Notes: generated from the sequence alone by a model not told the origin. Numbered from the stretch's first letter, positions 31,777 to 39,969 are shown. The stretch: 64,000 nucleotides of DNA from Candidatus Methanomethylophilaceae archaeon (GCA_017461225.1 JAFTYV010000058.1:20211-84210), one strand, 5' to 3'. Made by a program: numbers and translations.

Positions 31777-32768
31777 CTGCGCGCTTCCATTATTGCCACG
31801 AGATCGCTCAGGATGGCGGATGCGGTCTCCATGCGTCCGGCACCGCGTCCCTGCACGGTCACCGGTCCCGCGAGGTCGGTGTTGATCTGGGCGGTGTTCA
31901 GTGTGCCCGAGAGTCCGAGGGCGTGTCCGCGTGGGATCAGCCTGGGCCCCACGGAGAGCTTCGTGTCGGACACCTCCCCGATGAGCCTGATGACCATGTT
32001 GCGCGATTTGGCGAGTGCGATCGCACCCTCCGTGATGGAGGTGATGCCCGTGATCTCCACGTCGTCGAAGGTGACGTCCCTGCCGAACACAGAGTTGGCC
32101 AGGATGACGACCTTGCAGGCACTGTCGTAACCCTCTATGTCGTTGGTCGGATCCGTCTCCGCATAGCCCATCTGCTGGGCCTCCTTGAGGGCCTGCTCGA
32201 AGGGCTGTCCGTTGTCCATCTTGCTCAGGATGAAGTTGCACGTACCGTTGAATATGCCGCGGATCGATCTGATGTTCTCCCCGGCGAGGTTCTCCCTGCA
32301 CAGGTTTATGATCGGCATGGCGCCTCCGACCGAACCCTCGAAGCGCAGCATGCACCCCTTGGATTCCGCCAGGTCCATGAGTTCGCGGAACCTCAGCGCC
32401 AGGGGGCCCTTGTTGACGGTGATGACGTCCTTCCCGCACTCCAGTGCGTGTCTGATCGTGATGAGGCCCGTCCCCCCGGTCTTCACATCGGTGGGGCTGA
32501 CCTCCACGAGGATGTCGTAGTCGACGGAATCGAGCACCGCCAGGGGGTCGTCGTACCCGTCCGGTCCGACCCTGCCGTTCTCCGCCTTGCCGATGACGAT
32601 GGACATCGGATCGAGCCCGTCCTGCGACGTCACGTACGATCTGGAGTCCATGGCACCCACGATGGTGACATCCTCCCCGAACCTCTCCTCGAAGAATCCC
32701 TTCCTGGAGGCGACGACCTCCGCGAAACCCTGTCCCACGGTGCCGAAGCCGCATATGAACAACCTCAT
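31773..32768 (-). CDS. hom: Homoserine dehydrogenase
   Basis: 331-residue NAD(P)-dependent enzyme reducing aspartate semialdehyde to homoserine for threonine and methionine. The Rossmann motif is GFGTVGQG at residues 7-14; the catalytic block is VTVNKGPLA, and the substrate loop GIFNGTCNFILSKM, followed by YAETDPTNDIEGYD, is diagnostic. There is no C-terminal ACT domain; a stand-alone ACT gene lies immediately upstream instead. Start ATG 32768 follows the ACT gene's stop by one base. Confidence 0.94.
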   Translation of the reverse strand: MRLFICGFGTVGQGFAEVVASRKGFFEERFGEDVTIVGAMDSRSYVTSQDGLDPMSIVIGKAENGRVGPDGYDDPLAVLDSVDYDILVEVSPTDVKTGGTGLITIRHALECGKDVITVNKGPLALRFRELMDLAESKGCMLRFEGSVGGAMPIINLCRENLAGENIRSIRGIFNGTCNFILSKMDNGQPFEQALKEAQQMGYAETDPTNDIEGYDSACKVVILANSVFGRDVTFDDVEITGITSITEGAIALAKSRNMVIRLIGEVSDTKLSVGPRLIPRGHALGLSGTLNTAQINTDLAGPVTVQGRGAGRMETASAILSDLVAIMEARR

Positions 32769-32769
32769 C

Positions 32770-33264
32770 TCACACACCCCTCACATAGACGATTCCGGAT
32801 TTCCTGCAGACATCGTTGAGGAGACCGTCCAATCTGTCGAGGTCCTCCTCGCTGCGGGCCTTGACCGAGATCATCCCGGTGCGTTTGCTCGGGTCCACGG
32901 TCTTGGAGGAGTACCTCACATCGACGGCCTCGAGAGATATCGTCTTGGAGGCCTCGTCGATGATGCCCTCGATGTAGGAGGCATCGAGGTCCCCGATGAG
33001 GAGGTAGTCCATGGTGAACGTCTCGTACACCGATCCGATGCGGGATATCACGATGTCCCTGGACTTCCAAATGTTCTTGAGGCCCTCCACCTGGGAGTTG
33101 TCATCGACCTCGAACGTGATGTTGATGCAGATCCTATTGTTGATGATCTGTTCACGGTTGTGGACCACACCCATAATGTTCCCGTTCACCATGGAGACGG
33201 GTTCGAGCGATCCCACCAGTTGTCCGGGCAGGTCCTTTACAAACAGTTCTGCGTTCACTATCAT
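32770..33264 (-). CDS. Stand-alone ACT domain regulator of the homoserine operon
   Basis: 164 residues with two ACT-like beta-alpha-beta units: MIVNAELFVKDLPGQLVGSL with NGNIMGVVHNREQ at the N terminus, and a second half around RTGMISVKARSEEDLDRLDGLL. Proteins of this type sit beside homoserine dehydrogenase in many archaea and are thought to confer amino-acid feedback in trans. ATG 33264 is used because a TATA-like TTAAATAC (33299-33308, minus strand) lies about 35 nt upstream; longer frames run through the tRNA-Ser gene and are not real. It is the first gene of the five-gene operon. Confidence 0.82.
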   Translation of the reverse strand: MIVNAELFVKDLPGQLVGSLEPVSMVNGNIMGVVHNREQIINNRICINITFEVDDNSQVEGLKNIWKSRDIVISRIGSVYETFTMDYLLIGDLDASYIEGIIDEASKTISLEAVDVRYSSKTVDPSKRTGMISVKARSEEDLDRLDGLLNDVCRKSGIVYVRGV

Positions 33265-33376
33265 GTGCGCACCAGTGTCACGGTTATTCCTGCCACGTGT
33301 ATTTAATGAAATTGCGCGCGCGACTACATGATGCACGGGAACGTGTGCAGGAACAACGCTTGAAGAATGGGAGAAG

Positions 33377-33460
33377 CGCCGAGAGGGAGATTTGAACTCC
33401 CGAGGGAAAGTTCCCACGAGCTTTCCAGGCTCGCGCCTTACCGGGCTGGGCCATCTCGGC
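33377..33460 (-). tRNA. tRNA-Ser (GGA)
   Basis: Minus-strand class II tRNA with a long variable arm. Acceptor GCCGAGA pairs with TCTCGGC, discriminator G; the anticodon arm CGAGC-CTGGAAA-GCTCG presents GGA. CCA is not encoded. A TATA-like box (TTTACTAAAT on the minus strand) lies at about 33472-33483. Confidence 0.92.
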
Positions 33461-33488
33461 TTATTAACCGGGGGATTTAGTAAACATA

Positions 33489-34268
33489 TTAATAATTTTT
33501 GTTCACCCAATCCACGTCGGATCTGAAATCCTCGAGGTGACGGCGCGTTTCACGGCATTCCCTGAGCATTTCACCATCCACGGTGAACGTTGCGAACCCC
33601 TCGTCCGCTCCGCATTCCGCTATCGTCGCTCCGAACGGATCCAGGGCGCGTGAGCATCCGTGCATCCGCAGGTCTCCGACCGTCCCCGTGTTGTTCACGT
33701 ACGCCGTGTATGTGACGTTCTCCAGGGCGCGTGCGGGCAGGACCGTGTCGAGGAACCTCTTCGACTGCACCGCCGAGGCGGCGACGCATATGTTCACGGA
33801 TGATCCGCCGAGCGAGCACCCGTGGAGGATCTCGGGGAAGAACACGTCGTAGCATATGCACATCCCGAACCCGATGCCGTGGTAGCGGCCGATGGCCGGT
33901 CCGGAACCCTCCGAGAAACCGTCCTCCGAGTAGATGCCGAACCTGGCCAGGTGGGCCTTGTCGTAGTGGACGTCCCCGTCGGGGGACAGGAACGCGAGGC
34001 TGTTGAACACCTCCCCGTCCCCGTAGCGCGGGGTCCCGACGGCGACGGCGCGGTCCGATTCCCTGCATGCGTCCGATATCATGCCGAGGCATCTCCCGAC
34101 CTCCGTCTCCATGCCGGTCGGGTCCACCCCGTATCCAGTGAGGAACGATTCTGGGAAGATGCAGACGTCCGCGGGTCCCGAGGACAACTCCTCGAGGATC
34201 CTCCGTGCGTTGGCATCGGGGTCCCCCATCACGGGGATGAACTGGCAAAGGCCTACAACAGGGTCCAT
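33489..34268 (-). CDS. Carbon-nitrogen hydrolase (nitrilase superfamily)
   Basis: 259 residues. The nitrilase Glu-Lys-Cys triad is visible: Glu in ICIFPES-like VCIFPESFLTGYG, Lys in DVHYDKAHLARFG, and Cys in GFGMCICYDVFFPEI. Relatives hydrolyse amides or carbamoyl compounds (for example omega-amidase or N-carbamoylputrescine amidase); specificity is not deducible. ATG 34268 gives the canonical start a few residues before VGLCQF. It is divergent from nadE, 70 bp between starts. No fused NAD synthetase, but NAD synthetases commonly depend on this superfamily for glutamine hydrolysis, so a partnership is possible. Confidence 0.85.
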   Translation of the reverse strand: MDPVVGLCQFIPVMGDPDANARRILEELSSGPADVCIFPESFLTGYGVDPTGMETEVGRCLGMISDACRESDRAVAVGTPRYGDGEVFNSLAFLSPDGDVHYDKAHLARFGIYSEDGFSEGSGPAIGRYHGIGFGMCICYDVFFPEILHGCSLGGSSVNICVAASAVQSKRFLDTVLPARALENVTYTAYVNNTGTVGDLRMHGCSRALDPFGATIAECGADEGFATFTVDGEMLRECRETRRHLEDFRSDVDWVNKNY

Positions 34269-34306
34269 GTGCGCGGATGGCCGCATGCTTAGAAAACAGT
34301 TGCCAA

Positions 34307-34317
34307 GGATTATATCC
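34307..34317 (+). promoter_or_regulatory. nadE promoter
   Basis: GGATTATATCC lies about 30 nt before the nadE ATG, so the transcript is probably leaderless. Confidence 0.55.
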
Positions 34318-34338
34318 GAACCATGCGATAGCCAGACG

Positions 34339-35124
34339 ATGTCAGTGACCAAGCTGCCCAACATTACCGAAGAGGATGTCCAGAACCTGGTGGGATTCAT
34401 CAGGACGACCGTGGAGGGTGCCGGTTGCGACGGCGTGGTCATAGGCATCAGCGGCGGTATCGATTCCGCCGTCGTCACCAAGCTGTGCGTGGACGCACTC
34501 GGATCGGACAGGGTCCTCAACATCTTCATGCCGTCCCGCGTCACACCCGCCGAGGACTACAAGACGACCTCCGAGCTGTGCTCCGGATGGGGCACCGAGT
34601 ACAGGGTGGTCGACATCCAGCCCGCGGTGGATGCGCTCGCCGCGGTGCTGCTCACCGGCGAGGAGACCCCGCTCGAGAGGGGGAACATCTCCGCCAGGTG
34701 CAGGATGGTGGTCCTGTACAACTTCGCCAAGAAGAGGAGGTACCTCGTCGTGGGGACGTCCAACCAGAGCGAGATCATGATGGGCTACTTCACCAAGTTC
34801 GGCGACGGTGCCTGCGACGTCACGCCGTTGGCCAACCTGTACAAGACCGAGGTCCGTCAGGTGGCCCGTCTCATAGGGGTGCCTGAGGACATAATCGTGA
34901 AGCCCCCGTCCGCCGGCCTCTGGGAGGGGCAGACCGATGAATCCGACATGGGGATCAAGTACGCCGATCTGGATGCCATCCTCTACGATCTGGAGCACGA
35001 CATGACCGTGGCTCAGATCTCCCAGGACACGGGCATCCCGCGCGAGAAGGTCGACGAGATCCGCAGACAGGTCGAGTCGATGGAGCACAAGAGGCTTCCC
35101 CCGGTCCGTCCCAGCGATTTCTGA
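34339..35124 (+). CDS. nadE: NAD synthetase (ammonia-dependent)
   Basis: 261-residue N-type ATP-pyrophosphatase converting deamido-NAD to NAD. The P-loop SGGIDSA is at residues 38-44; GNISARCRM, VGTSNQSE and the C-terminal PPSAGLWEGQTDE are all signature stretches. No glutaminase domain is fused, so free ammonia or a separate amidase supplies nitrogen; the divergently encoded nitrilase-family protein is a candidate (inference). Confidence 0.95.
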   Translation: MSVTKLPNITEEDVQNLVGFIRTTVEGAGCDGVVIGISGGIDSAVVTKLCVDALGSDRVLNIFMPSRVTPAEDYKTTSELCSGWGTEYRVVDIQPAVDALAAVLLTGEETPLERGNISARCRMVVLYNFAKKRRYLVVGTSNQSEIMMGYFTKFGDGACDVTPLANLYKTEVRQVARLIGVPEDIIVKPPSAGLWEGQTDESDMGIKYADLDAILYDLEHDMTVAQISQDTGIPREKVDEIRRQVESMEHKRLPPVRPSDF

Positions 35125-35206
35125 ACCAGATCGCGGGAATCTTGATTCCCCGTGGGTTCGGAGAATAGAAAACTATATAAACAAGTGATGTATCACGAGG
35201 TTTGTT

Positions 35207-35279
35207 GCTCCTGTAGTGTAGCGGCCAATCATGAAGCCCTCTCGAGGCTTCGACTCGGGTTCAAATCCCGACGGGAGCA
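35207..35279 (+). tRNA. tRNA-Glu (CUC)
   Basis: Acceptor GCTCCTG pairs with CGGGAGC, the anticodon arm AAGCC-CTCTCGA-GGCTT presents CTC, and discriminator is A. CCA is not encoded. TATA-like AACTATATAAAC lies at 35171-35182. Confidence 0.92.
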
Positions 35280-35397
35280 CTATTCTCATCTTCTACATTC
35301 ATGATTTCGATATCGCGTCCGCATTCCGAGTCAATCGCTGTTTTTCCTGATGCCGGATCCGTTCGCGACGGTCATGTGATGGGGCGGATGCCCCGTC

Positions 35398-35670
35398 TCA
35401 TATCTTGGAGAACTGCTGGAGGACCTTGGAGAACTCCGCGATCGTCTCGTCCGCATCCCCGTTCTCGATACCGTCCCTGACGCAGTGGTTGAGGTGTCCC
35501 TCCAGGACGATCTGTCCGACCTTGTGTATGGCGCTCTTGACCGCGTTTATCTGGATCATGATCTCCTCGCAGGGTACATCCTCGTCGATCATGCGATCTA
35601 TCGCGGAAACCTGTCCGGAAATCCTGTTGAGGCGTCTGTGGAGGTTGTCCGTGTCCATACACTGTCTCAT
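35398..35670 (-). CDS. CsoR/RcnR-type metal-sensing repressor
   Basis: 90-residue four-helix regulator of the DUF156 family, which releases DNA on binding Cu(I), Ni(II) or Co(II). The N terminus RRLNRISGQVSAIDRMI is typical. The ligand set reads Cys in VPCEEI on helix 2 with His and Cys in GHLNHCV on helix 3, the CsoR-like C-H-C arrangement that favours Cu(I), although RcnR-like sets are related. ATG 35670 is preferred for its spacing to a TATA-like box at 35692-35699. The next gene, ending 50 bp beyond its promoter, encodes a TerC protein. Confidence 0.85.
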   Translation of the reverse strand: MRQCMDTDNLHRRLNRISGQVSAIDRMIDEDVPCEEIMIQINAVKSAIHKVGQIVLEGHLNHCVRDGIENGDADETIAEFSKVLQQFSKI

Positions 35671-35719
35671 GGACGGTGGATACACGGGGTCGGATAAAAC
35701 CTGTGCGAAGGTAAGTTCG

Positions 35720-35748
35720 GTACGGGGGCACTGAACGGCCCCCCGTAC
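35720..35748 (-). terminator. Hairpin after the TerC gene
   Basis: A 9-bp stem GTACGGGGG/CCCCCGTAC (35720-35728 with 35740-35748) with an 11-nt loop, 3 nt beyond the TerC stop. Confidence 0.55.
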
Positions 35749-35751
35749 GTT

Positions 35752-36672
35752 TCAGGCGGTGCCACGGGCATCCATGCGGTTGCGCACCATGGAGGCCACG
35801 ACCGTGACGGCCAGGGTCCCGAGGATGATCCCCAGGGACACGAGGATGGGGATCTCGACGAAGTCCGCAGCCATGAGCTTGAAGGCCACGAACAGCAGGA
35901 TGACCCCGAGTCCGTACTTGAGGTACCTGAGGGAGGCGAGTCCGCCGCGTATCGCGAAGTACAGGGACCTGAGTCCGAGGATCGCGAAGATGTTGGATGT
36001 GTACACGACCAGCATGTCGGTGGATATCGCGAGCACCGCGGGGATGGAATCTATCGCGAACACTATGTCCGTGAGCTCGATGACCAGGATGCACATCAGC
36101 ATGGGTGTGATGACCTTCCTGCCGTCGATCCTGGTGGTGAGCTTGTCTCTGTCCAGCGTGGGGCTGCAGTTGAGGTGCTTGCTGAGGAAGTCGGCGATCT
36201 TGCTGCCGCCCCCTTCCTCCTCCTTCTTGAACATCGTCTTGAGGGCGGCGTAGATGAGCAGCACCCCGAAGATGTACATGACGACATGGAACCTCTCCAG
36301 GAGCTCCACTCCGGCCACGATGAACAGGGCGCGGAACACGACCGCTCCGATGATCCCGTAGTAGAGTGCCTTGTGCTGGTACTCGTCGGGGATCGCGAAC
36401 ATCGAGAATATTATGATGAACACGAACAGGTTGTCTATGCTCATCGCCTTCTCTATCACGTACGCAGTCAGGTACTCCGTACCTGTGACCGGGCCGAACT
36501 CGTAGAACATGAATGCGCCGAAGAGCAGGGCGATCCCGATCCACATCGCCGTCTCCAGCAGGGCCTTGCGTGTGCTTATGTGATGGGCCCCGCGGTTGAA
36601 AACGAACAGGTCCAGAGCGAGCAACACGACGACCACGATGCCGAATATGATCCAGACCATCATTTCGTCCAT
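35752..36672 (-). CDS. TerC family integral membrane protein
   Basis: 306 residues, about seven to nine transmembrane helices. The TerC signature is clear: AYVIEKAMSIDNLFVFIIIF in the first half and VIELTDIVFAIDSIPAVLAI in the second, with the paired Asp residues (SIDN and AIDS) that are thought to coordinate a metal. TerC/Alx proteins export manganese or metallate exoenzymes. The central cytoplasmic loop (KKEEEGGGSKIADFLSKHL) is charged. Neighbours are a CsoR-type repressor, a ZIP transporter and NikR, supporting a metal role. Confidence 0.88.
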   Translation of the reverse strand: MDEMMVWIIFGIVVVVLLALDLFVFNRGAHHISTRKALLETAMWIGIALLFGAFMFYEFGPVTGTEYLTAYVIEKAMSIDNLFVFIIIFSMFAIPDEYQHKALYYGIIGAVVFRALFIVAGVELLERFHVVMYIFGVLLIYAALKTMFKKEEEGGGSKIADFLSKHLNCSPTLDRDKLTTRIDGRKVITPMLMCILVIELTDIVFAIDSIPAVLAISTDMLVVYTSNIFAILGLRSLYFAIRGGLASLRYLKYGLGVILLFVAFKLMAADFVEIPILVSLGIILGTLAVTVVASMVRNRMDARGTA

Positions 36673-36736
36673 GCGTCATCCCATGGCGGTTACTTATTAA
36701 AAGTGTTGTAAGGGGTTTTGAGGATGTTCCGCGGCA

Positions 36737-37555
36737 TCACAGGATGCCCATGATGACGAGCTCGTGGGCGTGCACGTGTGCATGGGGGAACACGAGCGTC
36801 ATCAGGAGGATCAGGACGATCCCCAGGACGATGAGGGTGAACGACTTCACATCGATGTTCTTCCTGTGGAACGCCTCGGGCAGCATGTCGCACAGTGCGA
36901 CGTACATGAACGTGCCCGCCGCGAATGCCAGGGGGATCCCGACGAAACCGTCGATGTGGATCCCGTTCAGGACGAGGAAGAACAGGATCCCGGCGACGGG
37001 GGTTATCAGGGAGAATCCGAGGAGGCGTCTCAGTGCGGACGACCTGTCCATGTTGGTGAGCAGCATGGTCGAGGACAGGGAGAACAGGACCACGAACTTG
37101 TGGATGCACATCCCGACGGTCGCCATCAGTCCGACGGTCTCCCCCGCGAGGAAGGTCGCGGCCAGTGCGAGTCCGTCGCATGCCGCGTGCACGGACAACC
37201 CGATGAACGATGACATGGATGTGATCTTGTGGCTGTGGGCATCCTCGCAGCACTGGCAGCTGCACTCGCACATGTGCCTGTGCTTCATGACGACCTCCAC
37301 GACCATCATCACGACGAATCCGGCGAGGATGGCGTACATGGCGGTGTCCATGTCGTGGCCGCCGTGCTCGACCTGTTCCATCGCCTCGGGGAGGAGCATG
37401 AGGAAGAGGAGTCCGAGGAATATCCCGGTGCTGAGCGCCACGAGGAGATGGGCCTCCTCGTCCCTCAGCTTCTTGACATGTGGGAGGAACGCCCCGGCCA
37501 TCGACACTATGACCAGGATCGCGGCGTACAGCAGGAACGTCATTAGGGAATCCAT
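36737..37555 (-). CDS. ZIP family divalent metal transporter
   Basis: 272 residues with eight predicted transmembrane helices. The ZIP metal path is visible in helix 4 (SVHAACDGLALAATF, with conserved His and Asp) and helix 5 (GMCIHKFVVLFSL). The long loop between helices 3 and 4 is His/Cys-rich (HRHMCECSCQCCEDAHSHK), a likely metal-capturing loop of unusual cysteine density. The transported ion may be zinc, iron or nickel; the divergent nikR gene favours nickel (inference). The mRNA appears leaderless from TATA-like ATTTTAATAC at 37577-37586. Confidence 0.9.
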   Translation of the reverse strand: MDSLMTFLLYAAILVIVSMAGAFLPHVKKLRDEEAHLLVALSTGIFLGLLFLMLLPEAMEQVEHGGHDMDTAMYAILAGFVVMMVVEVVMKHRHMCECSCQCCEDAHSHKITSMSSFIGLSVHAACDGLALAATFLAGETVGLMATVGMCIHKFVVLFSLSSTMLLTNMDRSSALRRLLGFSLITPVAGILFFLVLNGIHIDGFVGIPLAFAAGTFMYVALCDMLPEAFHRKNIDVKSFTLIVLGIVLILLMTLVFPHAHVHAHELVIMGIL

Positions 37556-37594
37556 GTGTGCGAGTCCGGGATTATGTATTAAAATATTGGTGCA

Positions 37595-37607
37595 ATGTTA
37601 ATAACAT
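37595..37607. promoter_or_regulatory. Perfect 13-bp palindrome, candidate NikR operator
   Basis: ATGTTA-A-TAACAT lies between the divergent ZIP and nikR genes, 38 nt before the nikR ATG and just upstream of the ZIP TATA element. Confidence 0.5.
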
Positions 37608-37610
37608 ATG

Positions 37611-37623
37611 CCGTCCGGGACGG
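37611..37623. promoter_or_regulatory. Second perfect 13-bp palindrome before nikR
   Basis: CCGTCC-G-GGACGG sits 3 bp after the first palindrome, in the position expected for the nikR core promoter. Confidence 0.4.
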
Positions 37624-37644
37624 CTGAAGTTAATAAGTGGTACC

Positions 37645-38028
37645 ATGGGGATAGTGAGCATATCATTGAACGAGGACAATCTGACCGCACTCGACCGCAT
37701 CCAGGACACGTACGGTCTCAGCGGCAGGTCCGAGGCCGTGCGCATGTCCATCAACGCCGCCCTCGCCGACATCCGCGAGCTGGAGAGCATGGACGGTGTG
37801 GTGGAGGGGGTCCTCGTCATCGTGCGCGGCAACCATGCGGACCCGTGGATGATCCAGATCCAGGCCCGTTACGAGGAGAACATCAAGACCCAGATGCACT
37901 CGCACCTCAGGAACCACAAGTGCCTCGAGGTCATGGTCGTCTCCTGCCAGGCGGAGGTCCTGTCGGAGATGATGCGGGCGATACAGGCGGAGGGCAAGGC
38001 GGACTACGTCAAGTTCGTCCGCAGCTGA
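37645..38028 (+). CDS. nikR: Nickel-responsive regulator NikR
   Basis: 127 residues: an N-terminal ribbon-helix-helix DNA-binding domain (GIVSISLNEDNLTALDRIQ, then GRSEAVRMSINAAL) and a C-terminal ACT-like nickel domain. The nickel ligands appear as His in TQMHSHLRNHKCLEVMVV, the conserved H-x-H and Cys of NikR. Nickel supply matters to methanogens for cofactor F430 and NiFe hydrogenase. It is divergent from the ZIP gene across a 89-bp region holding two perfect palindromes, so it probably represses the ZIP gene, and itself, when nickel is sufficient (inference). Confidence 0.9.
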   Translation: MGIVSISLNEDNLTALDRIQDTYGLSGRSEAVRMSINAALADIRELESMDGVVEGVLVIVRGNHADPWMIQIQARYEENIKTQMHSHLRNHKCLEVMVVSCQAEVLSEMMRAIQAEGKADYVKFVRS

Positions 38029-38033
38029 TCCCC

Positions 38034-38056
38034 CGGAGGGATGCGGAATCCCTCCG
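38034..38056 (+). terminator. Hairpin after nikR
   Basis: A 9-bp perfect stem CGGAGGGAT/ATCCCTCCG (38034-38042 with 38048-38056) starts 5 nt after the stop; A-rich, not T-rich, DNA follows. Confidence 0.5.
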
Positions 38057-38140
38057 AAAACATCCAAAAACGGGCATGAAACGGCGTTTTACGTCTGTTT
38101 TATAAAGTAGTAAGGTGTAACTCCCCGCGGATGGGATGGC

Positions 38141-39904
38141 ATGAGTGATTCAAACTCGCGCACAATTAGCAGCGGCAGTGCTCGCAAGGGCATCTTCGGC
38201 CGCATAACGCTGCCGAAGTTGTCGGGAAACGAGGCGGCGGATTCGTTCAAGAAGAAGATCAACCAGTTCTCGGACGCCACTCGCAGCATGGGCACCACGA
38301 TACAGGGAGCGTTCGGCAACGGCAAGAAGGAGTCCAACCCCTACTCCAAAGGTATCGGGGAGCTGGACGACTACGGCTATGAGAAGTACAACATAGCCGA
38401 GGACACCGAGATCTTCATCTCCAAGGTCCCCGAGAGGGCCCTCTTCAACGAGGGTGAGCCCATGATGATGAGGGCGAGCAGCGGGGCGTTCATAGGTTCG
38501 AACGAGGTGGTGCCGGAGGCACCCGTGGACACGTCCGATGTTGTGGCGGAGTCCAAGCAGAGCATCGCCAGACTGTTCTCCAATGTGGAGGTCGGTCCCG
38601 GCAACGACGGTACCATCGCAGGGTTCACAGGTCCCGTGATCGATGGCAGGGTCGAGGTCGAGAGCAGATCCGAGATCGACAACGCCTTCCTCAACAAGGT
38701 GTCCAGGCCGTCGGTGTCCTACCCCAAGGGTGACGTCGTCGGGGACGTCGCTGCAGAGGATCCCGAACCGATCGTCCCCTCAGAGGTCCCCGTCGAGGAG
38801 GACGACAGCTGGATGTACCGCGATGACGACGAGGCACAGGCCATCCTGGAAATGCACAGGGACTCGATCGATGCGATCGTGGACGGTTCGTCCATGGGAT
38901 CCACATCCATAATGTGCAGGGAGGTCCCCATCGCGGAACCCGTCCCCGAGGTCGATGCACAGGTCCAGCCCACCGAGGAGGTCCCCGTCGAGGCACCTGT
39001 CAGTATCGAGACCGCCGAGGAGGTCCCCGTGGATGAGGTCCAGCCCACCGAGGAGATCCAGGCCGTCGCAGACGTTCCCGTCGAGGAGGCCCCCGTGGAG
39101 ACGATGGTCGCCAAGCCCGCGCTCCCGACCATCGACATCCCGAACGACGGTGTGTTCACAGAGGCCGCGACCGAGCCCGAGACAACCGTGTCCACAGACG
39201 AGGCCGCGACAGTCCTGAACGCCGAGGCCGCCGCGACATCCGCGGCCGTCGAGGTCCCCGAGGCCCCCGCACGCATCCTCCCGTCCAACCTGGACGAGGA
39301 CGGTTCGTCCTGCCTCGCACCCATAGCGGACCCCGTCAGGCGTCGTCCCAAGACGAGGACGTACAGGTTCGGTAAGAACGGCGTCCTGCAGAACGTCGAC
39401 TCGGAGAAGAAAGAGGAGTCCGCGGAGGGGCTCCGTGGCCCTTTTGATGTGACAGTCGGGGAGACTGTCGCCCGGGTCGAGACAGAGGAGTCCGAACCCG
39501 TCACCACCGTTCCCCCAGTGGAACTGTCGGACGAGGTCGCGGACGTGATGAGGCTGGTTCTGCCGGAGCTGGACCTGGACGAGGACTCGTCCACCGTCCC
39601 GTTCGACGATGTGCAGATCCCGGCCGACGGTATGGAGTCAATTTGCTTCGAGCGCATCGCGGACGATCCCGTCGATGCGACCGGGGAGGAAGTCGCGACG
39701 ATGCAGTTGCCCGAGCCGCCGGTGGCGGCGGAGGTGCCCGTGTCGCACGCACCGGAACAGGGTGCCGCACCCATCCATGAAACGCAGGCACCCGTCGACG
39801 GTCCCGGGTCCCCGGTGACGGATGCACCATCCCACGGGGTGGTGTTCTCGTTCGGAACGGGGGGCACGGCCATGGGGGGATCCATGGTCTGCTTCTCGTT
39901 CTGA
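38141..39904 (+). CDS. Large acidic, largely disordered protein of unknown function
   Basis: 587 residues without signal peptide, transmembrane helix or recognised domain. Residues 1-75 are basic and helical (KGIFGRITLPKLSGN, FKKKINQFSD). Residues of about 200-420 are Pro/Val/Glu/Ala-rich low complexity with imperfect units such as VPVEEAPVET and EEVPVDEVQPTEE. A basic island RRRPKTRTYRFGKNG is near residue 412, and a second acidic stretch leads to a hydrophobic end (VVFSFGTGGTA to MVCFSF). TATA-like GTTTTATAAAG lies at 38096-38106. The pattern fits a cytoplasmic scaffold or linker; codon use is like that of its neighbours, so recent transfer is unlikely. Confidence 0.55.
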   Translation: MSDSNSRTISSGSARKGIFGRITLPKLSGNEAADSFKKKINQFSDATRSMGTTIQGAFGNGKKESNPYSKGIGELDDYGYEKYNIAEDTEIFISKVPERALFNEGEPMMMRASSGAFIGSNEVVPEAPVDTSDVVAESKQSIARLFSNVEVGPGNDGTIAGFTGPVIDGRVEVESRSEIDNAFLNKVSRPSVSYPKGDVVGDVAAEDPEPIVPSEVPVEEDDSWMYRDDDEAQAILEMHRDSIDAIVDGSSMGSTSIMCREVPIAEPVPEVDAQVQPTEEVPVEAPVSIETAEEVPVDEVQPTEEIQAVADVPVEEAPVETMVAKPALPTIDIPNDGVFTEAATEPETTVSTDEAATVLNAEAAATSAAVEVPEAPARILPSNLDEDGSSCLAPIADPVRRRPKTRTYRFGKNGVLQNVDSEKKEESAEGLRGPFDVTVGETVARVETEESEPVTTVPPVELSDEVADVMRLVLPELDLDEDSSTVPFDDVQIPADGMESICFERIADDPVDATGEEVATMQLPEPPVAAEVPVSHAPEQGAAPIHETQAPVDGPGSPVTDAPSHGVVFSFGTGGTAMGGSMVCFSF

Positions 39905-39969
39905 AACCCCTTAACGCCCTTCCGTTCTGAACTACTGCGGTTAAATACGGTACTGTTCATCCATCTGTC

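Noticed and set aside
30220..32754. One 844-codon minus-strand frame spanning cimA and beyond
   Set aside because: Only the part from 31776 downward matches citramalate synthase; the upstream half is out-of-frame translation of hom, whose own frame encodes a clear homoserine dehydrogenase.
32770..33510. Longer N terminus for the ACT protein
   Set aside because: The extension runs through the tRNA-Ser gene and the operon promoter.
35300..35360. Possible box C/D RNA (ATGATTT ... CTGA)
   Set aside because: Box C is weak, no terminal stem or convincing D'/C' pair, and no target complementarity was found.
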